Positions 9,153 to 15,413 of a DNA stretch of 26,515 nt are shown piece by piece. The stretch is from VRUE01 sp036271315. Lineage in GTDB: Bacteria > Actinomycetota > Thermoleophilia > Solirubrobacterales > 70-9. Position numbers and translations under genes: made by a program. Under the pieces are notes generated by a model that saw only the letters and a program-made list of their open reading frames with translations, was not told the DNA's origin and searched no databases. The stretch is taken from the NCBI GenBank assembly GCA_036271315.1, contig DATBAV010000033.1, forward strand, positions 1 to 26,515. Reading direction: 5' to 3'. Within the stretch, counting starts at the first letter, position 1. Every line of letters begins with the position of its first letter.

Positions 9153-9158
9153 TATTCT
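9153..9158 (+). promoter_or_regulatory. Putative -10 (TATTCT) for the small gene at 9197
   Basis: TATTCT fits TANNNT and lies in an AT-rich stretch 38 bases before the ATG. The expected -35 falls in the right arm of the inverted repeat at 9124-9143; no good -35 hexamer is visible, as for an activator- or repressor-controlled promoter. Confidence 0.35.
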
Positions 9159-9196
9159 TGAGTTAGATGGTCAATAAAACCAAGAAAGGAGAGCCG

Positions 9197-9436
9197 ATGG
9201 ACAGCGCACCCGAGCACACGAGATTTGTCTCGCGCGGCCGGTTGAACGGCGTACTTCGCCAGCACCCCGTGGGGGGTGGTGGGCCGGCCGAAGGCACCGG
9301 CACCCAGCCGGGGCGCGAGCAGAGTGGCCTGGACGAGCTCGACACTCAGGCTTTCGAAGCTCTCTACTACCGGGCTCGCCTAATCCTCGGTGAGCCGCTT
9401 CCCCGGCCCGCGCGGTTCCCGCTGCGCGGGCACTGA
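9197..9436 (+). CDS. Small protein of unknown function (79 aa)
   Basis: The family is not recognised. The ATG at 9197 follows a strong AAAGGAG (9186-9192) by 4 bases; an in-frame ATG at 9167 lacks such a site. The product has a basic N-terminal third (RFVSRGRLNGVLRQHP), a Gly-rich middle (VGGGGPAEGTGTQPG), and a short likely helix (LDELDTQAFEALYYRARLIL) before a Pro/Arg-rich end. There is no signal peptide or membrane segment, so it should be cytosolic. It is a single-gene unit with its own promoter-like region, a 20-bp inverted repeat upstream and a strong terminator directly after, which argues that it is truly transcribed. A small regulatory or binding protein is possible but nothing shows this. 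Confidence 0.55.
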   Translation: MDSAPEHTRFVSRGRLNGVLRQHPVGGGGPAEGTGTQPGREQSGLDELDTQAFEALYYRARLILGEPLPRPARFPLRGH

Positions 9437-9438
9437 TC

Positions 9439-9465
9439 GAGGCGACCTTCCCCTGGGGTCGCCTC
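9439..9465 (+). terminator. First hairpin after the small gene
   Basis: GAGGCGACC and GGTCGCCTC form a perfect 9-bp stem around a 9-base loop, 3 bases after the stop. It stands directly before a second, longer hairpin at 9467-9508 and probably acts with it. Confidence 0.55.
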
Positions 9466-9466
9466 T

Positions 9467-9508
9467 AGAGCCGACCGCGCCGTTTGCGAATCCGGCGCGG
9501 TCGGCTCT
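9467..9508. terminator. Strong two-way terminator between convergent genes
   Basis: A perfect 15-bp stem (AGAGCCGACCGCGCC / GGCGCGGTCGGCTCT) with a 12-base loop, followed by TTGCTTG on the plus strand. It lies between the small gene and the end of the convergent exported-protein gene, whose stop is 10 bases away, so it can serve both directions. Confidence 0.75.
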
Positions 9509-9517
9509 TTGCTTGCC

Positions 9518-10198
9518 CTATTTCGTGCTTTTCGTCGTTTCGGTGGGCGGCAGTTCCGGCTTCGCGGGGTAGCCCTGCACCGAGAGGTTCCACGCCCCCA
9601 GGCTGAAGACCACGTTTTTGGCGCCCACGTACTGGATCGCGACTGTGTGTCCGCCCTTGGCGAGCACGGTGCTCTGCGTCACCGTCTCGAGGATCGCGGC
9701 CGGTTTCGGCGAGTTCGCGGTCGCCGGGGCGATGTTCACTTTGCCCGTTGTCTGGCCGTCGACCATGATCTGAATCGGGCAGGCGAGTTCCACCGTCGGT
9801 TTTGCCGAGGTGCAGGTCACCGAGCCCGAGAACGAGATGACCGCCGGGCCGGTGCCGGGCATTCCGAACGAGGTGTAGGCGGTCGGCAGGTAGACCGGGG
9901 TCGTGCCTTCGTTCGACCAGGGGGCGGTTCCGGCGGCGATCGCCGCGACGGGGGACAACGGCGCGTCGGCCTTCTTGACGAAGGTGTTGCCGGCGACTTT
10001 TTTCCTCAGGTAGAGCGTTGAGGCCTTCTTGTTGGAGACGTAGATCTGGCCGGCCGCCTTCTTCGTGATGAAGGCGCCGCTGATCGCGGACCCGGCGGAC
10101 CCAGCGAACGATGGCGTCACGGCGACAGCCGCCGCAAGCACCGCCGCCAGCGCGACCGCGGTGGCGGCGCGAGGCGTGGACAGTCTTCTTCTGAGCAA
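9518..10198 (-). CDS. Exported protein with KKA-type tandem repeat, unknown function
   Basis: I chose a TTG start at 10198 because GGAGG lies 5 bases upstream of it (10204-10208 on the plus strand); an in-frame ATG further upstream would put extra residues before the signal peptide. The 226-residue product begins with RRR, then an Ala/Val-rich signal segment (residues ~11-30) and a likely cut after SFAGS. Residues ~43-77 hold about four ~10-residue units of the type x-x-K-K-A-x-x-x-hydrophobic-Y (ITKKAAGQIY, VSNKKASTLY, LRKKVAGNTF, VKKAD). The rest is beta-rich in character, with two Cys (VTCTSAK, ELACPIQ) that could pair. No family is recognised with certainty. It is divergent from pstS with 138 bases between the starts, so shared phosphate control is possible. 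Confidence 0.7.
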   Translation of the reverse strand: MLRRRLSTPRAATAVALAAVLAAAVAVTPSFAGSAGSAISGAFITKKAAGQIYVSNKKASTLYLRKKVAGNTFVKKADAPLSPVAAIAAGTAPWSNEGTTPVYLPTAYTSFGMPGTGPAVISFSGSVTCTSAKPTVELACPIQIMVDGQTTGKVNIAPATANSPKPAAILETVTQSTVLAKGGHTVAIQYVGAKNVVFSLGAWNLSVQGYPAKPELPPTETTKSTK

Positions 10199-10336
10199 TT
10201 GAACCTCCGTTATAGGGCGTGCCGGGGCAGCCTTTATTAGTAAAGAGGTCAATAAAGTACAGAAGCTGTTAGGGTGATGTCGAGTTAGGTCATCAAGAAA
10301 CTTCGGTACCCGTCAAAGGAAGGAATCAAAACGCGT
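10199..10336. promoter_or_regulatory. Divergent control region between exported protein and pstS
   Basis: This AT-rich gap holds CTTTATT/AATAAAG arms (10232-10238 and 10251-10257), a nested CTTTA/TAAAG pair, and TAGGGT at 10270-10275 as a possible pstS -10. GTTAGG occurs at 10268 and again at 10284, but the 16-base spacing differs from the 11-base PHO box repeats of Streptomyces, so a PhoP site is not claimed. AGGAAGGA at 10317-10324 is the likely pstS ribosome binding site, 12 bases from the ATG. Confidence 0.4.
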
Positions 10337-11176
10337 ATGAGAATCAGGACCCTCGTCATCTCGGCGGTCGCCCTCGTGGCCCTCGCCATACCGGCATCTG
10401 CCAATGCCGTGACCCTGATCGGATCGGGCTCCGTGGCTGCCCAACCGGTCCTGGAAGCGCTCTTCAAGACCTACACGAAGCAGGTCAACCACAACGTCCA
10501 CTTCCACTACACCGCCGACGGAGGCAACGCCGGCGTCAAGGACGTCCAGAACGGCGTCAGCCAGTTCGCCGGGCAGGCTCGCACGCCGCTGCCCAGCGAC
10601 GCCGGCACGACCTACGTGAAGATGTTCCTCGACGGGCTCTGCCTCGACGTCAACCCGGCCAACAAACTCACCAACATCAGCATCCAGCAGACCCACGACA
10701 TCTACCGCGGGCTGCTGACCAACTGGAGCCAGGTGCCGGGCTCGGGTCTGGCGACGACGATCGACCCGGTCGGTCGCGACACCAACGGGGGGACCTACAA
10801 CTTCTTCCTGCAGGCGGTTCTCAACAACGAACTGCCGTCCTCCAACGTCAACGCGCTGACCGCAGACGGCCTCGTCGTCAACGCGGTCAAGCAGGATCCC
10901 AACGCGATCGGCTACGACGGCCTCGCCTGGCAGGGCAAGGGCCAGAAGGCGCTCAAGGTCGAAGGCATCCCTTGTGAAGCCAAGAAGATCAGCGTCGAAC
11001 CGCTCAAGTACCCGCTCTCGCGCTACCTCTTCCTGGTCCTGCCGGGTGACGGCAGCGGCATCTCGCCGGCGCTGAGCAAGTTCATCAACTGGGCCCGGCT
11101 CAACCCGGTGGCCGGTGAAGTGATTTCCAAGGCCGGCGGCGTCCCCGCCTTCAACAAGAAGCCGAAGAAGAAGTAA
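10337..11176 (+). CDS. pstS: PstS, phosphate-binding protein
   Basis: PstS captures phosphate outside the cell and delivers it to PstCA. The 279-residue precursor has a Sec signal peptide ending ...IPASANA-V near residue 24. It has no lipobox cysteine, so it does not look like a lipoprotein, unlike the sulfate receptor in this window. Ligand-site motifs of the family are visible: LIGSGSVAAQP at the mature N-terminus, the TADGGNAGVKDVQNG segment, and DPVGRDTNGGTYNFF. The protein ends with a very basic tail KKPKKK that might hold it to the anionic surface. It is first in a long operon; pstC starts 7 bases after its stop. At ~255 mature residues it is shorter than typical PstS (~320). Confidence 0.92.
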   Translation: MRIRTLVISAVALVALAIPASANAVTLIGSGSVAAQPVLEALFKTYTKQVNHNVHFHYTADGGNAGVKDVQNGVSQFAGQARTPLPSDAGTTYVKMFLDGLCLDVNPANKLTNISIQQTHDIYRGLLTNWSQVPGSGLATTIDPVGRDTNGGTYNFFLQAVLNNELPSSNVNALTADGLVVNAVKQDPNAIGYDGLAWQGKGQKALKVEGIPCEAKKISVEPLKYPLSRYLFLVLPGDGSGISPALSKFINWARLNPVAGEVISKAGGVPAFNKKPKKK

Positions 11177-11183
11177 GCAGCGG

Positions 11184-12179
11184 ATGGAGGAGCAGTACCC
11201 GTCCGAGTACGGCCCGAAGTGGTCGGACCAACGCGCCGAGCGAATGCTCGGCGCGTTGGTCTGTGCCGTCGTCGGGCTGCTGCTGGCGCTGATCATCACC
11301 GTCTTCGTCAAGGCCTGGCCGTCATTCGCGCACAACGGTTTGGCTTGGTTCGGGGCGGGGGGGAGCGTCGAAGAACAGCTCAACCAGATCTACCTCTCCG
11401 GCCTGGAAGGGGCCAACTACGTCTACACCTTCCACGCTTGGACGCTGATCTGGAGCACGCTGCTGATTACCGGCGGGGCGGTGCTGCTCGCCCTCGTCTC
11501 CGCCCTCTTCGTCTCCGTCTTCATCGTCGAGTTCGCGCCGGTCTGGATGCGCGACATCCTGCAGCCGGTGGTCCGCTTCCTGGCCAGCGTGCCCTCTGTG
11601 ATCTACGGCCTGCTCGGCGTTCTGGTCATCGTCCCCTTCATCGGCAACCACCTGGTGACCGAGCCGCAGAAGGCATCGGTCGCGGGTGTGATCTCGCTCA
11701 GCGGCTACAGCCTGATGGCGGGGGTGCTGATCCTGACCGTGATGATCGCGCCGCTGATGGTCTCGATCTTCTCCGACGGCCTGCGCTCGGTGCGGCCGGG
11801 CTGGCTCGAGGGATCGTTGGCGCTGGGCGTCAACCGCTGGCGCACGACCTGGAAGATCGCCGTGCGCAGCGCCCGTCCGGCGATCGTCGCCGGCACCGTG
11901 CTGGCGGTGGCGCGGGCGATCGGCGAGGCGGTGATGCTGGGCATGGTCTCCGGGTCGGTCGCCTTTGCCCCCAACCCGGCCGACGGGCTGATCTTCATCT
12001 ACGAGCCCTCGCGGCCGCTGGCCCCGACGATCGTCAAGAACATCGACTCGCTGGGGTCGGCGCCCTCCAACGCGACCCTCTTCGCGATCGCGGCGGTGCT
12101 GCTGATGTCGGCGGCGTTCTTCTCGATGGCCGGCTGGGTCGCGCGGCGGGCGATGCGCAAATACGGGGCGACCGCCTGA
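11184..12179 (+). CDS. pstC: PstC, phosphate ABC transporter permease
   Basis: PstC is one of two permeases of the high-affinity phosphate importer. The 331-residue protein has a cytosolic tail of ~22 residues, a first helix (LVCAVVGLLLALIITVFVKAW), an external loop with GGSVEEQLNQIYLSGLEGANY, and five further helices. The loop contacting PstB is LEGSLALGVNRWRTTWKIAV, near residue 210, and the family segment RFLASVPSVIYGLLGVLVIVPF is clear. A perfect 16-bp hairpin is encoded in the cytosolic tail (11226-11261). Its stop overlaps the pstA start (TGATG). Glu codons are GAG in the cytosolic tail but GAA in the external loop. The ribosome binding site before the ATG is weak. Confidence 0.94.
   Translation: MEEQYPSEYGPKWSDQRAERMLGALVCAVVGLLLALIITVFVKAWPSFAHNGLAWFGAGGSVEEQLNQIYLSGLEGANYVYTFHAWTLIWSTLLITGGAVLLALVSALFVSVFIVEFAPVWMRDILQPVVRFLASVPSVIYGLLGVLVIVPFIGNHLVTEPQKASVAGVISLSGYSLMAGVLILTVMIAPLMVSIFSDGLRSVRPGWLEGSLALGVNRWRTTWKIAVRSARPAIVAGTVLAVARAIGEAVMLGMVSGSVAFAPNPADGLIFIYEPSRPLAPTIVKNIDSLGSAPSNATLFAIAAVLLMSAAFFSMAGWVARRAMRKYGATA
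11226..11261 (+). promoter_or_regulatory. Perfect 16-bp hairpin inside the start of pstC
   Basis: GACCAACGCGCCGAGC (11226-11241) and GCTCGGCGCGTTGGTC (11246-11261) are exact reverse complements around a GAAT loop. It begins 50 bases after the pstS stop, in codons for the cytosolic tail. It mirrors the hairpin at the same place in cysT, and the two loops (GAAT, ATTC) are reverse complements of each other. No T-run follows. Confidence 0.75.
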
Positions 12180-13180
12180 TGGCCTCTCCAGTCGCCACTC
12201 CGCCGACCGACCGGCCGCCCACGGCACCCCCGCCCAAGAAGCAGCCGACGCAGGCGGTCGAGGGCAGCGCCACCTGGCAGCTCTCCGATCGCATCGGCTT
12301 GGCGATCTGCTGGGCGCTCGGCCTGCTCTTCTGCGCGATCGCGGTGGCGATCGTCGTCTACCTGCTGATCCAGGGATTGACTTACCTGAAGCCGTCGATG
12401 CTGGTCACTCCGGCCACGGCCGGGTTCAGCCAGAGCCAGACGGGTGGTTTCTCCGACGCCCTGATCGGCACCCTGATCGTCGGCACGATGGGAATCGCGA
12501 TCGCCTTGCCGGTCGGAATCGCGATCGCGGTCTGGCTGGTCGAGTACGGCCGCCCGGCGGGCTTGGCCCGGATAACGGAATCGACGATCGAGGCAATCGC
12601 CGGCATCCCCTCGATCGTGCTCGCCCTCTTCGGCACGGTGATCTTCTCCAGCACCGCGCTCGGCTTCCTCAGTCGCACGACCGAAGGCATCGTCTTCGGC
12701 CGCTCCTTCTTCGCCGCCGCGACGATGCTCTCGCTGGTCGCCCTGCCGCTGGTCGTCGCCAGCACCCGCGAGGGGCTGAACGCGATCCCCCAGCACGTGC
12801 GCGAGGCTTCCTACGCAGTCGGCAAGACCAAGATCGCGACGACGCGGCGCATCCTGCTGCCGGCGGCCCGCCCGCAGGTGGCGACCGGGGCGATGCTCGG
12901 CCTCGGCCGGATCATCGGCGACACGGCGATCATCGTCGTGCTGCTCGGCGCCACCCAGAACTTCGCCCCGGTCGGCAGCACATTCCCGCTCAACTACCTG
13001 CGCGGGGCGGGCACGACCCTGACCAACTTCGTCTACGAGGCGTCCCCGACCGGGAACCTCAATCAGCCTCAGAAGGCCTACGCGGCGGCCTTCGTCCTGC
13101 TGCTGATGGTGCTGGCCCTGAACGCGGCCGTCGACGTCGTCCACCGCCGCGCCCGAAAGGTAGGAACGTGGAGTTCATAG
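12179..13180 (+). CDS. pstA: PstA, phosphate ABC transporter permease
   Basis: PstA is the second permease of the phosphate importer. From the ATG that overlaps the pstC stop it has 333 residues: a Pro-rich cytosolic N-terminus (residues 1-35), then six membrane helices. The segment IEAIAGIPSIVLALFGTVIF and the PstB-contact loop REASYAVGKTKIATTRRILLP near residue 205 are typical, as is GRIIGDTAIIVVLLGATQNF. The reading frame stays open upstream through pstC, but the shorter start matches the family and the coupled overlap. The end overlaps the pstB start by 13 bases. Confidence 0.94.
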   Translation: MASPVATPPTDRPPTAPPPKKQPTQAVEGSATWQLSDRIGLAICWALGLLFCAIAVAIVVYLLIQGLTYLKPSMLVTPATAGFSQSQTGGFSDALIGTLIVGTMGIAIALPVGIAIAVWLVEYGRPAGLARITESTIEAIAGIPSIVLALFGTVIFSSTALGFLSRTTEGIVFGRSFFAAATMLSLVALPLVVASTREGLNAIPQHVREASYAVGKTKIATTRRILLPAARPQVATGAMLGLGRIIGDTAIIVVLLGATQNFAPVGSTFPLNYLRGAGTTLTNFVYEASPTGNLNQPQKAYAAAFVLLLMVLALNAAVDVVHRRARKVGTWSS

Positions 13181-14139
13181 CCTCCGTGCCCGAGTTCGAT
13201 CGCCAAGTAGGAGGGGTGAGCGCGGATGCCTCCTCGCCGCCGCCGATCCGGCGGCTTCCGCTGGAGGACACTCCCGCTGCCTCCCAGGTGGCGCCGCCCG
13301 CGAGCACGTCGACCAACGGCGACGGCGCCGTCGCGTCCAGCGGCTTCACCGCGGCGAAGCGCTCGATCGCCGCTCCGCAGTTCTCGATCCGCCGCATGGA
13401 GATCGACGACGTCTCGGTCTCCTACGCAACCCGGGAAGCGGTCAAGTCGGTCTCGATGCCGGTCCGCCAGGGCGAGGTGCTGGCCCTGATCGGCCCCTCG
13501 GGCTGTGGCAAGACGACGCTGCTGCGCTCGCTCAACCGGCTCACCGAGCTGACCCGCACGGCGACGCTGAGCGGCCGCATCCTGCTCGACGACGTCGACA
13601 TCAGGTTGATCGAGCCGACCCTGCTGCGGCGCCGGGTGACGATGGTCTTCCAGCAGCCCAACCCCTTCCCGATGAGCGTCTTCGACAACATTGCCTATGT
13701 GCTGCGCGAGCAGGGCTCGCGGCGTCAGCGCAAGAAGGCGCTGGAGCCGAAAGTGCACAGCGCTCTGGAACGGGCCGGCCTCTTCGAGGAGGTCAAGGAC
13801 AACCTCGACCACCCGGCCCTGAGGCTCTCCGGCGGCCAGCAGCAGCGGCTCTGCATCGCCCGCGCCCTTGCTGCCGAACCCGAGGTGCTGCTGCTCGACG
13901 AGCCCTGCTCGGCGCTCGACCCGCAGTCGACCCAGGTGATCGAGGACCTGATCGTGAAGCTGCGCGACGACGTCGCCGTCGTCATCGTCACCCACAACCT
14001 GCAGCAGGCCTACCGGATCGCCGACCACGTCGGCTTCATGTACCTGGGCGAGCTGGTCGAGTACAGCAGCGCCACGGCCCTCTTCAACTCGCCGCGCGAG
14101 CAGCGGACCAAGGAGTACGTGAGCGGTGCCTTCGGTTAG
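13168..14139 (+). CDS. pstB: PstB, phosphate ABC transporter ATP-binding protein with long N-terminal extension
   Basis: PstB is the ATPase of the phosphate importer. The 323-residue product has Walker A IGPSGCGKTTLLRSLNRL (residues ~108-125), the PstB-type Q-loop VFQQPNPFPMSVFDNIAY, signature LSGGQQQRLCIARAL, Walker B LLLDEPCSALDP and the histidine in VTHNLQQA. The ABC domain begins only at residue ~77 (MEIDDVSVSY); before it lies a Pro/Ser/Ala-rich, low-complexity extension not usual for PstB (~255 residues). The GTG at 13168 has a purine-rich AAAGG upstream; a GTG at 13216 has AGGAGG only 1 base away and an ATG at 13396 has no site, so the long form is preferred but not certain. The end overlaps the next gene by 14 bases. 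No phoU follows. Confidence 0.92.
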   Translation: MEFIASVPEFDRQVGGVSADASSPPPIRRLPLEDTPAASQVAPPASTSTNGDGAVASSGFTAAKRSIAAPQFSIRRMEIDDVSVSYATREAVKSVSMPVRQGEVLALIGPSGCGKTTLLRSLNRLTELTRTATLSGRILLDDVDIRLIEPTLLRRRVTMVFQQPNPFPMSVFDNIAYVLREQGSRRQRKKALEPKVHSALERAGLFEEVKDNLDHPALRLSGGQQQRLCIARALAAEPEVLLLDEPCSALDPQSTQVIEDLIVKLRDDVAVVIVTHNLQQAYRIADHVGFMYLGELVEYSSATALFNSPREQRTKEYVSGAFG

Positions 14140-14338
14140 CCGTCATCTCACCCGCGCCGCGGTCCTCGCGGCCTGCCTGTTGCTGGCCATCACGGTCCTG
14201 GCGGGTTGCGCGACGACGCAGGACACTGCGGCGGCGAAGCAGGCCGAATCGAAGCGCATCCTCGCCGCGCGCAAGCATCGCCAGCAAGCCAAGAAGCACG
14301 ACCAAAAGACGCACGACCACGGGGGCAAGAAGCGATGA
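14126..14338 (+). CDS. Small basic lipoprotein linked to pst operon
   Basis: The 70-residue precursor has a signal peptide and a clear lipobox L-A-G-C with the lipidated Cys at residue 28. The mature 43 residues are strongly basic and rich in Lys, His and Gln (ARKHRQQAKKHDQKTHDHGGKKR), with no hydrophobic core, so it should be an extended, positively charged chain on the outer face of the membrane. The His-rich end could bind metal. The GTG start lies inside the end of pstB (14-base overlap), and the stop overlaps the next start (ATGA), so it is locked into the pst transcript. No family is recognised. A role in holding phosphate or anionic polymers near the importer is a guess from its charge. 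Confidence 0.75.
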   Translation: MPSVSRHLTRAAVLAACLLLAITVLAGCATTQDTAAAKQAESKRILAARKHRQQAKKHDQKTHDHGGKKR

Positions 14339-15006
14339 CCGTCTCATCTCAGCGACCCGCGACCCTCAATGGCAGGCCCCAGTACGAGCCCTGCGAGGAG
14401 TGCGGGGCACCGCTCGACCCCCAGCAGCGCTACTGCGTCAACTGCGCGGCACGGCGCGGCAACGGCGCCAACCCGGCCTCGCGTTATTTCGCGACGATGA
14501 GCAAGCGCGCGCACCGGCCCCCGCTGCGCGCACCGACTAAAAACGGTTCGAACAGCCGGGCGGCGGCGGTCGGCTTCTTCGCCCTGCTGCCGATCGCCGT
14601 CGCGATTGGCGTCGTGGTCGGGCGCAGCGGCAACGACAGCGGCGAAAACGAGGCGCTGCTGGAAGCGCTGCGCAACCGGCCCGCCGCCGTGGCCAGCACC
14701 GCCGCGGGCACGACCGGCGCTGCGGCCAATTCCGCCAAAGGCAAAAAAGCCAAGGCGGCGGCCAAATCGAGCAAGGGCGACGGCAAGGTCTTGGCCAAAA
14801 CCAGCAATGGGACGGTCCACGAAGTGGGGACCGGTTACAAACCGCCGGCCAAAAAGGTCGAAGAAGACACCAAGCTGGTCGAAGCGAACCCCGAACAGTC
14901 CGGCGAAAACTACATAAAGGCGCAGCAGAATCTGCCCGACGTGACTGTGGTCGGCGGCGATCCCAGTGAAGCGCCGGCGGCTTCCGGCGGAGCTGGGGAA
15001 CCATGA
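14335..15006 (+). CDS. Zinc-ribbon membrane protein linked to pst operon
   Basis: From the ATG overlapping the previous stop, the product has 223 residues. A cytosolic zinc ribbon comes first (CEECG and CVNC; cysteines 20, 23, 34, 37), then a basic stretch, one membrane helix (about residues 76-96, AAAVGFFALLPIAVAIGVVVG), and an external part of ~125 residues rich in Ala, Lys and Glu with little predicted fold. By the positive-inside rule the ribbon is cytosolic. Glu codons switch from GAG (3 of 3 before the helix) to GAA (10 of 11 after it). No enzyme motif is present. The layout suggests a scaffold or signal-passing protein that links outside and inside; its job beside PstSCAB is unknown. 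It overlaps the next gene by ATGA. Confidence 0.8.
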   Translation: MTVSSQRPATLNGRPQYEPCEECGAPLDPQQRYCVNCAARRGNGANPASRYFATMSKRAHRPPLRAPTKNGSNSRAAAVGFFALLPIAVAIGVVVGRSGNDSGENEALLEALRNRPAAVASTAAGTTGAAANSAKGKKAKAAAKSSKGDGKVLAKTSNGTVHEVGTGYKPPAKKVEEDTKLVEANPEQSGENYIKAQQNLPDVTVVGGDPSEAPAASGGAGEP

Positions 15007-15413
15007 GCGCTTTGAGCGAGGCACTGCAGCGGCCGGCGAAGGCGTTGAAGTCGGCCCGAACGAAGCCGGAGCCTCCGGCGGCGCCAGTGAAACCCGAGCC
15101 GAAGCCCGAGGAGGACGCCGAGCTGCTCGCCCAGCGCGACCGCCTGCTGGAGAAGTTCACGGTGATGCAGGCCGACCTCGGCGGCGCCTTCTACGAGATG
15201 GCGATCCGCGACCACGTGCGGATGGACGTGCTCACCCGCAAGGCGGCGGAGTTGCAGCGGGTCGACGCCGACCTGCTGGCGGTCGAGCGGATGCTCGAGC
15301 TGCGCCGGGCCGACGCGGCGGGGATCTGCCCCAACTGTGACTCTCCCTACGGGCCCGCGGACCGCTTCTGCCCCCAGTGCGGGCATTCGCTGGTAACGGC
15401 GGTGGCCCCATGA
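15003..15413 (+). CDS. Cytosolic coiled-coil zinc-ribbon protein linked to pst operon
   Basis: The 136-residue protein has a Pro/Lys/Glu-rich N-terminus, a helical segment likely to form a coiled coil (about residues 36-105, EDAELLAQRDRLLEKFTVMQ and on to LLAVERMLELRRAD), and a C-terminal zinc ribbon CPNCDSPYGPADRFCPQCG (cysteines 109, 112, 123, 126). There is no signal peptide or membrane helix. All 11 Glu codons are GAG, in keeping with a cytosolic protein. It is coupled on both sides by 4-base overlaps. The second zinc ribbon in adjacent genes suggests that the two proteins meet in the cytosol, perhaps as a complex at the membrane; this is inference. No family name can be given beyond the zinc-ribbon type. 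Confidence 0.8.
   Translation: MSALSEALQRPAKALKSARTKPEPPAAPVKPEPKPEEDAELLAQRDRLLEKFTVMQADLGGAFYEMAIRDHVRMDVLTRKAAELQRVDADLLAVERMLELRRADAAGICPNCDSPYGPADRFCPQCGHSLVTAVAP

Noticed and set aside
9439..9508. Small RNA gene formed by the two hairpins
   Set aside because: Tandem stems directly after a stop codon and before a convergent gene are better explained as a terminator.
10268..10293. PHO box made of two GTTAGG repeats before pstS
   Set aside because: The spacing is 16 bases, not the 11 of the actinomycete PHO box, and the sequence differs from GTTCACC-type repeats.
11219..12178. Upstream extension of the pstA frame through pstC
   Set aside because: The extension is an Arg-rich shadow of pstC; the ATG at 12179 overlapping the pstC stop gives the normal PstA length.
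13216..14139. Alternative GTG start of pstB at 13216
   Set aside because: AGGAGG is only 1 base from that GTG, too close for normal initiation; the GTG at 13168 is better spaced and overlaps pstA.
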